Shown: positions 26,216 through 33,467 of the stretch, in pieces
Layout of the letters: every line of letters begins with the position of its first letter
How positions within the stretch are numbered: the stretch's first letter is position 1
Source: Sphingomonas bacterium
GTDB lineage: Bacteria > Pseudomonadota > Alphaproteobacteria > Sphingomonadales > Sphingomonadaceae
Assembly (NCBI GenBank): GCA_030149245.1
Contig: JASBRX010000014.1
Coordinates: 1 to 64,000, forward strand
Length of the DNA: 64,000 nucleotides
Reading direction: 5' to 3'
Made by a program: the position numbers and the translations under genes
Notes under the pieces: model-generated
Database searches by the model: none
The model's input: only the letters and a program-made list of their open reading frames with translations
What the model was told of the DNA's origin: nothing

Positions 26216-28876
26216 ATGCCCGACCCCGATTCCCGCCCCTCACCCGAAGCCCTTTTACGCGCAGCCAAGCGTGAGGAGCGCGGACGGCTTAAAATCTTCC
26301 TTGGGGCAGCGCCGGGCGTGGGGAAGACATTCGAGATGCTGCGCGAGGGTGCCGAGCGGCTTCGCGCCGGGACCGATGTCGTGGTGGCGGTGGTCGAGAC
26401 CCATGGCCGCGCGGAGACCCAGGCGTTGGTTGCGCCGTTCGAGGTCGTCGCCCGCCGCGCTTTGCCCTATCGCGGGCATGATCTGGAGGAGATGGACCTC
26501 GACGCGGTGCTCGCGCGACAACCGCAACTCGCGCTGGTCGATGAGTTCGCGCACACCAATGTCGAGGGCAGCCGCCATCCCAAGCGCTGGCAGGACGTGA
26601 TGGAGCTGCTCGACGCGGGGATCGACGTCTATACGACGCTCAACGTCCAGCATGTCGAAAGCCTCAACGACGTCGTCGCCAGCTTCACCAAGGTGCGGGT
26701 ACGCGAAACCGTGCCCGACAGCGTGTTCGACGGCGCGGAGATCGAGGTGGTCGATCTGCCGCCCGACGAACTGATCGAGCGGCTGAAGGACGGGAAGGTC
26801 TATGTCCCGGCCGAAGCCTCGCGCGCGCTCGGCCACTTCTTCTCCAAGCCGAACTTGTCGGCGCTGCGCGAAATGGCGCTGCGCCGCGCGGCGCTCAGCG
26901 TCGACCAGGCGCTGCTCGAACATCTCGACGCCAGCGCGTTGCCCGGCACCTTTGCCGGGGGCGAGCGGGTGCTGGTGGCTATCAGCGAACTCCCCGGTTC
27001 GGACGCGCTGGTGCGCGCCGCCAAGCGCCTGGCCGATGCCCTGCGCGCGCCGTGGCAGGCGGTCTATATCGAAACCCCGCGCGCCGAGCGCTTCGGCGAA
27101 GAAGAACGGCGTCGCATCGCTACCACGCTCAGCCTCGCCGCTAGCCTGGGTGCGACCATCGCAACCGTGCCCGCAGCCAATGTCATCGAAGGGCTCACCA
27201 CCCATGTGACCGGAATGCGTGCGACCCAGCTGGTGATCGGGAAGTCGGTGCGTAGCTGGTGGTTCGAACTGCGTCACGGATCGGTTGTGAACGCGATGCT
27301 GCGCGCCGGGAACGGCCTGGCGGTGCATGTGATCCCAGCCGACACCGGTGCAGGATCGTCGCGTTCGTCCGGGGCGGCGGCGGCGCTATGGGGCGACCCG
27401 ACCGTCTATGGCGTCATCGCGCTGATGATCGGCGCGACGATCGGCTTTGGAAAGCTGGCCGAGCCATGGATCGGGCTGGGCGGAGTGGATCTCATCTTCC
27501 TCCTTCCGGTCCTTGTCGCGTCGGGGCGCTATGGCCTACGCCCGGCGCTGATCACCGGGCTGGCGGCGGGGCTGGGCTACAATTTCTTTTTCCTACCCCC
27601 GTTGCACACATTTACCATCGCCGACCCACAGAGCCTGCTCACGATGTTCGTGCTGATCGGGATCGCCGCGTTCACCGCGAACCTGGCAGGTAAGCTTAAG
27701 GCACGCGCGACGTTGGGTGCGCGCGGCGCACAGGAGAATGCCGCGATCGCCGCATTCGGCCAGGCGCTCGCGCGCGCATCGGATTGGGAAACGACCAGCG
27801 CGATTATCTGTGACGAGGTATCGCGCCTGCTCGACCTCAATGTCATCCTGCTCAACCGGCGTGGCGATGAACTTGCAATTGTCGCGAGCTGCCCGGCGGC
27901 ACGCGGCGAGTTGGGACCGGTGAACCGCGCAGCCGCAGACTGGGCGTGGGACCGCGCCGAAGCGTCGGGAGTGGGCACGGCGACGCTCAACGCATCAGAC
28001 TGGCAGTTTCACCCGCTCAAGACAGCGCTCGGCGTGCTCGCGGTGATCGGCATCGCGCGCTCCGACGGCCGCGATCCGGTGCGCGCCGATCGGGCCGTGC
28101 TGCTTCAGACCCTGCTCGGTCAGGCGGCGCTGGCCCACGAACGGTTGAAGCTAGAGGACGAAGTGCGCGAGGTCAGTCTGCTCAAGGAGCGCGACCGGCT
28201 CCGCGCGGCACTGCTGTCATCGATCGGTCACGACCTGCGCACGCCACTCACGTCAGTCGCAACCGCGATCGAGGCCATCGCCGTAGATCATCCCGGCGCA
28301 CCCACCCTGCCAATCGCGCGGATGGAGGTCGCGCGGCTGCGCCGCTTCCTCGACAATCTGATCGATATGGTGCGCATCGATTCCGGCACGCTCGAACTGC
28401 ATCCCGAGCCGATCGACCTGACCGACGCGATCGGCGGCGCGGTGCATGACCTCAAGGATTTGTTCCGCGGTCGGCATATTGACCTCAAGGTTCCCGCAAA
28501 CCTGCCGTTCGTCATCGCCGATCCGACGTTGCTGCACCACATATTGATCAACCTGCTGGCCAACGCGGCGCAGCATGGCGGAGAGGGCGGGACGATCACG
28601 ATCATGGGGCGCCGGACCCCCGATGCAGTCGAGCTATCGGTGCGGGATGAGGGGCCGGGCATTCCGGTTGGTGAGGAAGCGCGGATCTTCGAAACCTTTG
28701 CGCAGGGCCGCGGCAGCGACCGCCATGGCGGCAGCGGTCTTGGGCTTGCGATCGTCAAAGGTTTTGCGGACGCGATGGGCGTAAGAGCGTCAGCCGCGAA
28801 CCATGAACGGGGGGGCGCCTCATTCACGCTGCAATTTCCGAATCATCTTATTGAGAGCGCTTCAATCCAAACTTGA
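26216..28876 (+). CDS. kdpD: Sensor histidine kinase KdpD
   Basis: A protein of 886 residues. The N-terminal KdpD domain has Walker A GAAPGVGKT and Walker B-like ALVDEFAHTN with GSRHPKRWQDV. A Usp-like domain (about 245-365) follows, then a DUF4118 block of four membrane helices (about 395-495), a GAF-like domain and the kinase: H-box LLSSIGHDLRTPLTS, N-box NLLANAAQHGGEGG, and G-boxes RDEGPGIP and GSGLGLAIVKGFA. It senses K+ limitation and osmotic stress and phosphorylates KdpE. I take ATG 26216 (MPDPDSRPSPEALL); an in-frame start at 26132 would add 28 residues that look non-native. It is divergent from the pump operon, whereas kdpD is often downstream of kdpC elsewhere. Confidence 0.95.
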   Translation: MPDPDSRPSPEALLRAAKREERGRLKIFLGAAPGVGKTFEMLREGAERLRAGTDVVVAVVETHGRAETQALVAPFEVVARRALPYRGHDLEEMDLDAVLARQPQLALVDEFAHTNVEGSRHPKRWQDVMELLDAGIDVYTTLNVQHVESLNDVVASFTKVRVRETVPDSVFDGAEIEVVDLPPDELIERLKDGKVYVPAEASRALGHFFSKPNLSALREMALRRAALSVDQALLEHLDASALPGTFAGGERVLVAISELPGSDALVRAAKRLADALRAPWQAVYIETPRAERFGEEERRRIATTLSLAASLGATIATVPAANVIEGLTTHVTGMRATQLVIGKSVRSWWFELRHGSVVNAMLRAGNGLAVHVIPADTGAGSSRSSGAAAALWGDPTVYGVIALMIGATIGFGKLAEPWIGLGGVDLIFLLPVLVASGRYGLRPALITGLAAGLGYNFFFLPPLHTFTIADPQSLLTMFVLIGIAAFTANLAGKLKARATLGARGAQENAAIAAFGQALARASDWETTSAIICDEVSRLLDLNVILLNRRGDELAIVASCPAARGELGPVNRAAADWAWDRAEASGVGTATLNASDWQFHPLKTALGVLAVIGIARSDGRDPVRADRAVLLQTLLGQAALAHERLKLEDEVREVSLLKERDRLRAALLSSIGHDLRTPLTSVATAIEAIAVDHPGAPTLPIARMEVARLRRFLDNLIDMVRIDSGTLELHPEPIDLTDAIGGAVHDLKDLFRGRHIDLKVPANLPFVIADPTLLHHILINLLANAAQHGGEGGTITIMGRRTPDAVELSVRDEGPGIPVGEEARIFETFAQGRGSDRHGGSGLGLAIVKGFADAMGVRASAANHERGGASFTLQFPNHLIESASIQT

Positions 28877-28950
28877 AATGTGACCCGCAGTGGAACCGGC
28901 ACCGGGACGCCATATATTTTCCTGAGATATCAGAAGTTTGGCGCGTAAAG

Positions 28951-29040
28951 TGGCGGAGAGGGTGGGATTCGAACCCACGTTACGGTTCCCCGTAAACCGC
29001 ATTTCGAGTGCGGCGCGATCGACCACTCTGCCACCTCTCC
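28951..29040 (-). tRNA. tRNA-Ser (anticodon CGA)
   Basis: Read on the minus strand from 29040: acceptor GGAGAGG, pairing with CCTCTCC next to discriminator G and an encoded CCA (28953-28951). The anticodon loop is CTCGAAA with anticodon CGA. A long variable arm (tacggggaaccgta) marks a class II tRNA, and the T-arm is GTGGGTTCGAATCCCAC. 90 nt including CCA. It reads UCG codons. Its 3' end is repeated in decayed form at 20751-20774. Confidence 0.97.
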
Positions 29041-29091
29041 GCGAGGGGTCCGCAGGGCAATTGCATGCCGCTCCGTCCGGTCGAGCGGGCG

Positions 29092-29120
29092 CCTCTAGAC
29101 CAAGCGTCACGGGCTTGCAA
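29092..29120 (-). promoter_or_regulatory. Likely sigma-70 promoter of tRNA-Ser
   Basis: On the minus strand TTGCAA (29120-29115) and TAGAGG (29097-29092) are separated by 17 bases. The predicted transcript start is about 45 bases before the mature tRNA 5' end. Confidence 0.45.
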
Positions 29121-29172
29121 GCGCCTTGCGCACGCTTCTTGTGCGGACGCGAAAGCGCACTAGATTGAAGCG

Positions 29173-29553
29173 ATGACTCGCGCCTCCGACCCGCTCGATC
29201 TGGCGACAGCCGGCGTCCCCCTCCCTCCCGTGGCGCATGCGCGCTTCAACCTGGGCGATGTAGTGCGGCACCGGGTGTTCGACTTCCGCGGGGTGATCTT
29301 CGACATCGACCCGGTTTTCGCCAATACCGACGAATGGTATGAGGCGATCCCTGAGGATGTCCGCCCGCGCAAGGATCAGCCTTTCTACCATCTGCTCGCC
29401 GAAAATGCCGAGTCGAGCTATGTCGCCTATGTCAGCCAGCAGAATCTGGTCGCCGACGACAGCGACGAGCCGGTCGACCACCCGGCAATCGGCGGACTGT
29501 TCGAGGAGCTGGGCGGCGGGCGGTACAAATTGAAGCGCGAGCATCGGCATTAG
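29173..29553 (+). CDS. hspQ: Heat shock protein HspQ
   Basis: A protein of 126 residues with the YccV/HspQ domain: [51 protein letters not shown], then [13 protein letters not shown] and [19 protein letters not shown]. HspQ binds hemimethylated DNA in vitro and acts as a specificity factor for Lon protease during heat stress. The N-terminal 20 residues are an extension relative to the E. coli protein; starts at later codons lack an ATG, so ATG 29173 is kept. It is monocistronic, with a palindrome just downstream. Confidence 0.92.
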   Translation: MTRASDPLDLATAGVPLPPVAHARFNLGDVVRHRVFDFRGVIFDIDPVFANTDEWYEAIPEDVRPRKDQPFYHLLAENAESSYVAYVSQQNLVADDSDEPVDHPAIGGLFEELGGGRYKLKREHRH

Positions 29554-29579
29554 TTTTTGATGCGCCTTAAGGCGCATGT

Positions 29580-29664
29580 GCGGTGCCAGCCCGCTCCCCC
29601 ACCCGGCCACCCATCGAAGATACCTTGAAGTGGGTGGCCGGGTGGGGGAGCGGGCCGGCACCGC
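29580..29664. repeat. Dispersed palindrome, 34-bp arms, 17-nt loop (copy 3)
   Basis: The left arm 29580-29613 pairs with the right arm 29631-29664 with one mismatch; the loop is 29614-29630. The arm core equals copies 1 and 2, while the loop sequence is unrelated. It lies between hspQ and the rplU promoter and could end the hspQ transcript. Confidence 0.92.
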
Positions 29665-29691
29665 AACCGGACCGAAAGGTCCGCAACCAGC

Positions 29692-29720
29692 TTGACTTCC
29701 CCGCCCGAATCCCATAACCG
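29692..29720 (+). promoter_or_regulatory. Likely sigma-70 promoter of rplU-rpmA
   Basis: TTGACT (29692-29697), 17-base spacer, TAACCG (29715-29720). The leader to rplU would be about 57 bases and contains a small GC hairpin (cccgccgggc...gcgcggg) upstream of the ribosome binding site. Confidence 0.5.
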
Positions 29721-29783
29721 CGCCGTTCCTCCCGCCGGGCTTGTCCTGCGCGGGCACATGCTTTTGAAATTGAGATGAGGCCC

Positions 29784-30152
29784 ATGTTCGCTATCGTGCG
29801 CACGGGCGGCAAGCAGTATCGCGTTGCCGCAGGAGACAAGATCGTCGTCGAGAAGCTCGACGGCGAAGCCGGTTCGACGATCACCCTGGGTGACGTGCTG
29901 CTCGCTGGCGAAGGTTCGGATCTGAAGTCGACCGACGGCCTGACCGTTTCGGCCGAGATCGTCGCCCAGCAGAAGGGCGAGAAGGTCATCGTCTTCAAGA
30001 AGCGCCGTCGGCATAACTATCGCCGCAAGAACGGCCATCGCCAGAACCACACCATCCTGAAGATCACCGCGATCGGTGCGCAGGAGACCAAGAAGAAGGC
30101 CGCTAAGGCCAAGGCGACCGAGGGCGATGCCCCGGCGGCCGCGGAAGCGTAA
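29784..30152 (+). CDS. rplU: 50S ribosomal protein L21
   Basis: A protein of 122 residues. [35 protein letters not shown] and [27 protein letters not shown] are the L21 body. A lysine/alanine-rich tail of about 20 residues ([21 protein letters not shown]) extends the protein beyond the E. coli length, as in other sphingomonads. It binds 23S rRNA in the large subunit. The start is ATG 29784; an ATG at 29775 is also in frame. rpmA follows after 13 bases. Confidence 0.97.
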   Translation: MFAIVRTGGKQYRVAAGDKIVVEKLDGEAGSTITLGDVLLAGEGSDLKSTDGLTVSAEIVAQQKGEKVIVFKKRRRHNYRRKNGHRQNHTILKITAIGAQETKKKAAKAKATEGDAPAAAEA

Positions 30153-30165
30153 GGAGTAATCCGAA

Positions 30166-30435
30166 ATGGCACATAAGAAGGCAGGCGGCTCTTCGCGCAA
30201 CGGTCGCGACTCGCAGTCCAAGCGTCTCGGCGTGAAGAAGTTCGGTGGCGAAGTCGCCATTGCCGGCAACATCCTCGTCCGTCAGCGCGGCACGAAATAC
30301 TATCCGGGCGTCAATGTCGGCATCGGCAAGGACCACACCCTGTTTGCGCTCACCGACGGCCGCGTGCGATTCCACGACGGCAAGCTCGGTCGCAAATTCT
30401 GCTCGGTAGAAATGATTGCGGCTGCGGCCGAATAA
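30166..30435 (+). CDS. rpmA: 50S ribosomal protein L27
   Basis: A protein of 89 residues. It begins [29 protein letters not shown], the exposed N-terminus that reaches the peptidyl-transferase centre; no cleavable extension precedes it. [29 protein letters not shown] completes the family signature. GGAGTAAT before the ATG is a good ribosome binding site. obgE, usually next in the rplU-rpmA-obgE unit, is separated here and lies at 39616. Confidence 0.98.
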   Translation: MAHKKAGGSSRNGRDSQSKRLGVKKFGGEVAIAGNILVRQRGTKYYPGVNVGIGKDHTLFALTDGRVRFHDGKLGRKFCSVEMIAAAAE

Positions 30436-30464
30436 GCTGGGCGACCATCCGGGTTGCCCGCCAG

Positions 30465-30530
30465 GGTGACCCGGGTCTCCAAATCTGGAGACCGCAAAAG
30501 GGAGACGGGTCACCCCGGTCTCCCTTTTTT
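30465..30530 (+). terminator. Terminator after rpmA with competing alternative pairings
   Basis: The terminator stem gggagac (30500-30506) pairs with gtctccc (30518-30524), with a ggg/ccc inner extension and T-run 30525-30530. The same gggagacgggtcacc (30500-30514) can instead pair with ggtgacccgggtctcc (30465-30480). A third hairpin, ggtctcc (30474-30480) with ggagacc (30487-30493), competes with that. The arrangement is like an attenuator but may only reflect duplicated stem arms. Confidence 0.75.
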
Positions 30531-30606
30531 ATTGCTCCCTCCCCACCCCAACTGTCGCGCTCCGGTCATTAACCCGGGGCATCGGCGGGTCCGCGAGGAG
30601 AGTAAG

Positions 30607-31161
30607 ATGTTCGCACGTACACAGCGGTTGATGCTGCGGCCCGGCTGGATCGAGGATGCGCCCGAACTGGCGCGCGCGATCGGCCATCATGAGGTTGTCC
30701 GCAACCTCAGCCGCGCCCCCTGGCCCTATGCGGTGAGCGATGCCGAAGAATTTCTGATGATCGAGCGCAAGGCGAGCGACCTGCCTGTGTTCCTGATCTG
30801 CGCGCTGGAGGATGGCTCCAGCCGCATCGTCGGCTGCATCGGGCTGGACCGGATGGAGCGCGGCGGTGTGGAGCTCGGCTATTGGATCGCGCCCGAGGCC
30901 TGGGGTCGCGGCTACGCGACCGAGGCCGGCCGCGCGGTGATCGACATCGCCCGCACGCTGCGCGTCCCCACGCTCACCGCCAGCCACTTCGCCGACAACC
31001 CGGCATCGGGCCGCGTCCTGCGCAAGCTGGGTTTTCGCCCGACGGGGCGCACGGTGCCGCGCCACTCGCTCGGCCGCGGTGGCGTTGATGTGACGGTCGA
31101 GTTCGAACATCGCCTGTCGGACTCGGACTGCACCGACCCGTGCGACCGAATGGCGGCGTGA
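30607..31161 (+). CDS. GNAT family N-acetyltransferase (RimJ/RimL-like)
   Basis: A protein of 184 residues: RTQRLMLRPGWIEDAPELARAI is the N-terminal part of the RimJ/RimL-like GNAT group, and IAPEAWGRGYATEAGRAVIDIA holds the acetyl-CoA pyrophosphate-binding loop. SGRVLRKLGFRPTGRTV is the last strand-helix. It acetylates an amino group of a protein or small molecule; the substrate cannot be told. GAGGAG at 30595-30600 supports ATG 30607. A REP-like repeat begins 8 bases after the stop. Confidence 0.88.
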   Translation: MFARTQRLMLRPGWIEDAPELARAIGHHEVVRNLSRAPWPYAVSDAEEFLMIERKASDLPVFLICALEDGSSRIVGCIGLDRMERGGVELGYWIAPEAWGRGYATEAGRAVIDIARTLRVPTLTASHFADNPASGRVLRKLGFRPTGRTVPRHSLGRGGVDVTVEFEHRLSDSDCTDPCDRMAA

Positions 31162-31169
31162 GAACTTAG

Positions 31170-31204
31170 CCCCTCCCCTTTAGGGGAGGGGTTGGGGTGG
31201 GGCG
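31170..31204 (+). repeat. GC-rich 35-bp repeat, left member of an inverted pair
   Basis: It starts cccctcccctttaggggagg and matches the reverse complement of 31903-31937 at 33 of 35 positions. The first half is itself a hairpin (cccctccc / ggggagggg) and may terminate the GNAT gene. With its partner it brackets the gene at 31314-31733. Confidence 0.85.
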
Positions 31205-31313
31205 TCTAAGTCTCACCGAGATCGCACGGGGACGACGGCCCCTGCCTCAACCGACACTTTCGCCCGAATGAGACACAAATGTCGGACACTGGGCAAGATG
31301 CTCCCGGTTACAT

Positions 31314-31733
31314 CTAGGCGCGAGCAACGGCGACGAGCGCCTCCCCATCCTCGCGCTGCTGGATCTCACAGTGCACGATCGAACCCGGCGGATACCGCCA
31401 TACCTCATCGTCGGGCATCGGCCCGATTATCTCGAACCGGTCGCCAGCAAGTAATTGCGCGCCTACTGCCCGCCAGACGTCAGTGCCTTCGCCTTCAAGG
31501 GGCATGAGAACGCCGACAATCCTGACGAACCCTTCTTCCCAATGGTCCTTATCCAATGGCATTTTGCCGATTTGGAAGCCCTGCGGATAGTCCGAGAATC
31601 CCGGCTGTGAGGAGAGTCGACCAATTGCCTGCTCTGCTGCGGACGCACTCCGGTAAACGCCGATGAGTTTCGCATCTTCGCCATACTCATCGTCTTCACG
31701 AACATGGTGCAGAAGGAATACATGGTCCATCAT
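31314..31733 (-). CDS. Small cytoplasmic protein of unknown function (DUF7336-like)
   Basis: A protein of 139 residues. The first half, MMDHVFLLHHVREDDEYGED, then KLIGVYRSASAAEQAIGRL, GFSDYPQGFQIGKMPLDKDHWEEGFV, resembles a widespread small domain I know as DUF7336 (VFLLxH, ED.K.IG.Y.S...A, L(D).D.W.EGF). The second half, with EGTDVWRAVGAQLLAGDRFEI and EVWRYPPGSIVHCEIQQREDGE, is not recognised. No function is known to me. Codon use includes more A/T third positions than neighbours. The gene is alone and is enclosed by inverted 35-bp repeats at 31170 and 31903. Confidence 0.7.
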   Translation of the reverse strand: MMDHVFLLHHVREDDEYGEDAKLIGVYRSASAAEQAIGRLSSQPGFSDYPQGFQIGKMPLDKDHWEEGFVRIVGVLMPLEGEGTDVWRAVGAQLLAGDRFEIIGPMPDDEVWRYPPGSIVHCEIQQREDGEALVAVARA

Positions 31734-31902
31734 CCCAGCCTAGTCAGGCTGCGGACTGGTGCAAGGTCAGCGAACGTCCGCCAATGGACCTAAACCGCTA
31801 AACCTCCATAATCACCCGACACAGGGCCAGCGTGACCCAGGTAGCAAGAAATGGCTGGGGGTGTTGGCTTCGGTTTCGCGCAAATCGTTCGCCTAGAAGA
31901 TA

Positions 31903-31937
31903 GGCCCCACCCCAACCCCTCCCCTAAAGGAGAGGGG
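31903..31937 (-). repeat. GC-rich 35-bp repeat, right member of an inverted pair
   Basis: Reverse-complement match (33/35) of 31170-31204. Between the two, apart from the gene at 31314-31733, the flanks 31205-31313 and 31734-31902 show no ORF or RNA signature. Confidence 0.85.
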
Positions 31938-32012
31938 CTTGAGAGCAGCACTCACGGCAAATGATCGGACGGAGCCAGTTACGCAACACGGCTCCGCCCG
32001 AAACCCTCGACC

Positions 32013-33467
32013 TCAGTTGGCAGCAGCAGCCTCGCGCCGCACCGCGTCTGGCGCAGTTTCCCAACCGCCGCCGAGCGCCTTGAACAGCGCGACCTGCGCC
32101 TCCGCCAGCGCGGCGTTAGACTGGGCGAGCGCAGCACGCGCCCCTGCCCGCTCGCGCTCGGCGTCGATCCGCTGGAGCAGGCTGTCGCGCCCGGCCTCGA
32201 AGCGCAGGATCGCGATCCGCGCGGCGTTGGTCGCCGATGCATCGGCGCGGCGCAGCGCGACGTTGCGCTCGATCTCGCCCGAATAGCGCGCCAGCGCCTG
32301 TTCGACCTCACGCAGCGCGGTCAGCACCGTGCCGTCGAACGCCGCGAGCGAACCCTCCGCCCCCGCCTCGGCCTGCCGAATCCGCGCACGCGCTGCCGTC
32401 AGGTTCGGGAAGTTCCAGCTGAGCAGTGGCCCAAGCGAGAAGTTGAACGACGAGCTCTTGCCCAGATCCTCGATATTCTGCGCGCCCAGCGACACCGATC
32501 CGCCCAGCGTGATCGACGGATAGAGCGCGGCGGTCGCCACCCCTACCCGTGCGGTGTCCGCCGCCAGCTGGCGTTCGGCCTGACGCACATCCGGACGGCG
32601 GGCAAGCAGCGCCTGCCCATCGCCGACCGGGATCAGCGCCGACACGCCCGGCGGGGTCGCGCAGGCATCGGCCTGCGCATCAAGCTCCGCCGGTGGTTTG
32701 CCGGTCAGCGTCGCCAGCGCGTAGAGCGCTGCGCGCCGTTCCGCCTCGAACGCCGGCACCTGTGCGCGGGCATTCTCGGCCAGCACGCGCGCCTGATCGA
32801 CATCGCGGATCGTGCCGCGACCGGCATCGAACAGCCGCTGGGTCAGGTCGAGCGTGCGGGTCTGGAGCTGCACCGTCTCGCGCGCCACCGCCGCCTGCGC
32901 GGCAAAGCCGCACGCCGCAGCATAGGTCCGCGCCGTCTCCGCCGCGATCGCCACGCGCGCACCGTCGAGCGCCGCCTGCGCCGCATCGACATCCGCCCGC
33001 GATGCCTCGATCGAGCGGCTCACCCGGCCGAACAGATCGACCTCATAGGACACGTCGAGCCCGGTCTGGAAAAAGTCACCCTCGACCCCGTCCACGCCGG
33101 CGGGCAGTGCGCCCTGCGCACTCTCCGCCCCGGTGCGCGATCGGGTATAACCCGCACTCACGCTGGTCCCCGGCAAGCGCTGTCCCCGCGATTCTGACAG
33201 GATTGCCCGCGCGCGCTTCAGGTTCGCCGACGCCTGGCGGATGTCGGTGTTGTAGGTCAGCGCCTCGACCACCAGCCGGTCCAGCACCGGATCCTTGAAC
33301 AGCCGCCACCATTCGCCCTCGACCGCGCCCGGAGACACCTTGGTCATGCCGGGATCGACGAACGCTGCGGCTGCGGTCGGCGGGGTTTCCGGCCGCTGAT
33401 AGGTCGGGCCGACCGCGCAGCCCGCCAGCAGCGCCGCGCTCGCGCTTACGATGAAAAGGCGCTTCAT
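32013..33467 (-). CDS. RND efflux outer-membrane channel lipoprotein (OprM/NodT family)
   Basis: A protein of 484 residues with lipoprotein signal FIVSASAALLAGC (Cys16). It contains the repeated coiled-coil tunnel and barrel pattern of TolC-like factors: VGPTYQRPETPP, WWRLFKDPVLDRLVVEALTYNTDIRQA, GLDVSYEVDLFGRVSRSIEASRAD, LLARRPDVRQAERQLAADTARVGVATAALYPSITLGGSVS and SWNFPNLTAARARIRQAEA. It forms the exit duct of the tripartite pump. The ATG overlaps the pump-gene stop by four bases (ATGA), so it is coupled. Last gene of the three-gene operon. Confidence 0.95.
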   Translation of the reverse strand: MKRLFIVSASAALLAGCAVGPTYQRPETPPTAAAAFVDPGMTKVSPGAVEGEWWRLFKDPVLDRLVVEALTYNTDIRQASANLKRARAILSESRGQRLPGTSVSAGYTRSRTGAESAQGALPAGVDGVEGDFFQTGLDVSYEVDLFGRVSRSIEASRADVDAAQAALDGARVAIAAETARTYAAACGFAAQAAVARETVQLQTRTLDLTQRLFDAGRGTIRDVDQARVLAENARAQVPAFEAERRAALYALATLTGKPPAELDAQADACATPPGVSALIPVGDGQALLARRPDVRQAERQLAADTARVGVATAALYPSITLGGSVSLGAQNIEDLGKSSSFNFSLGPLLSWNFPNLTAARARIRQAEAGAEGSLAAFDGTVLTALREVEQALARYSGEIERNVALRRADASATNAARIAILRFEAGRDSLLQRIDAERERAGARAALAQSNAALAEAQVALFKALGGGWETAPDAVRREAAAAN

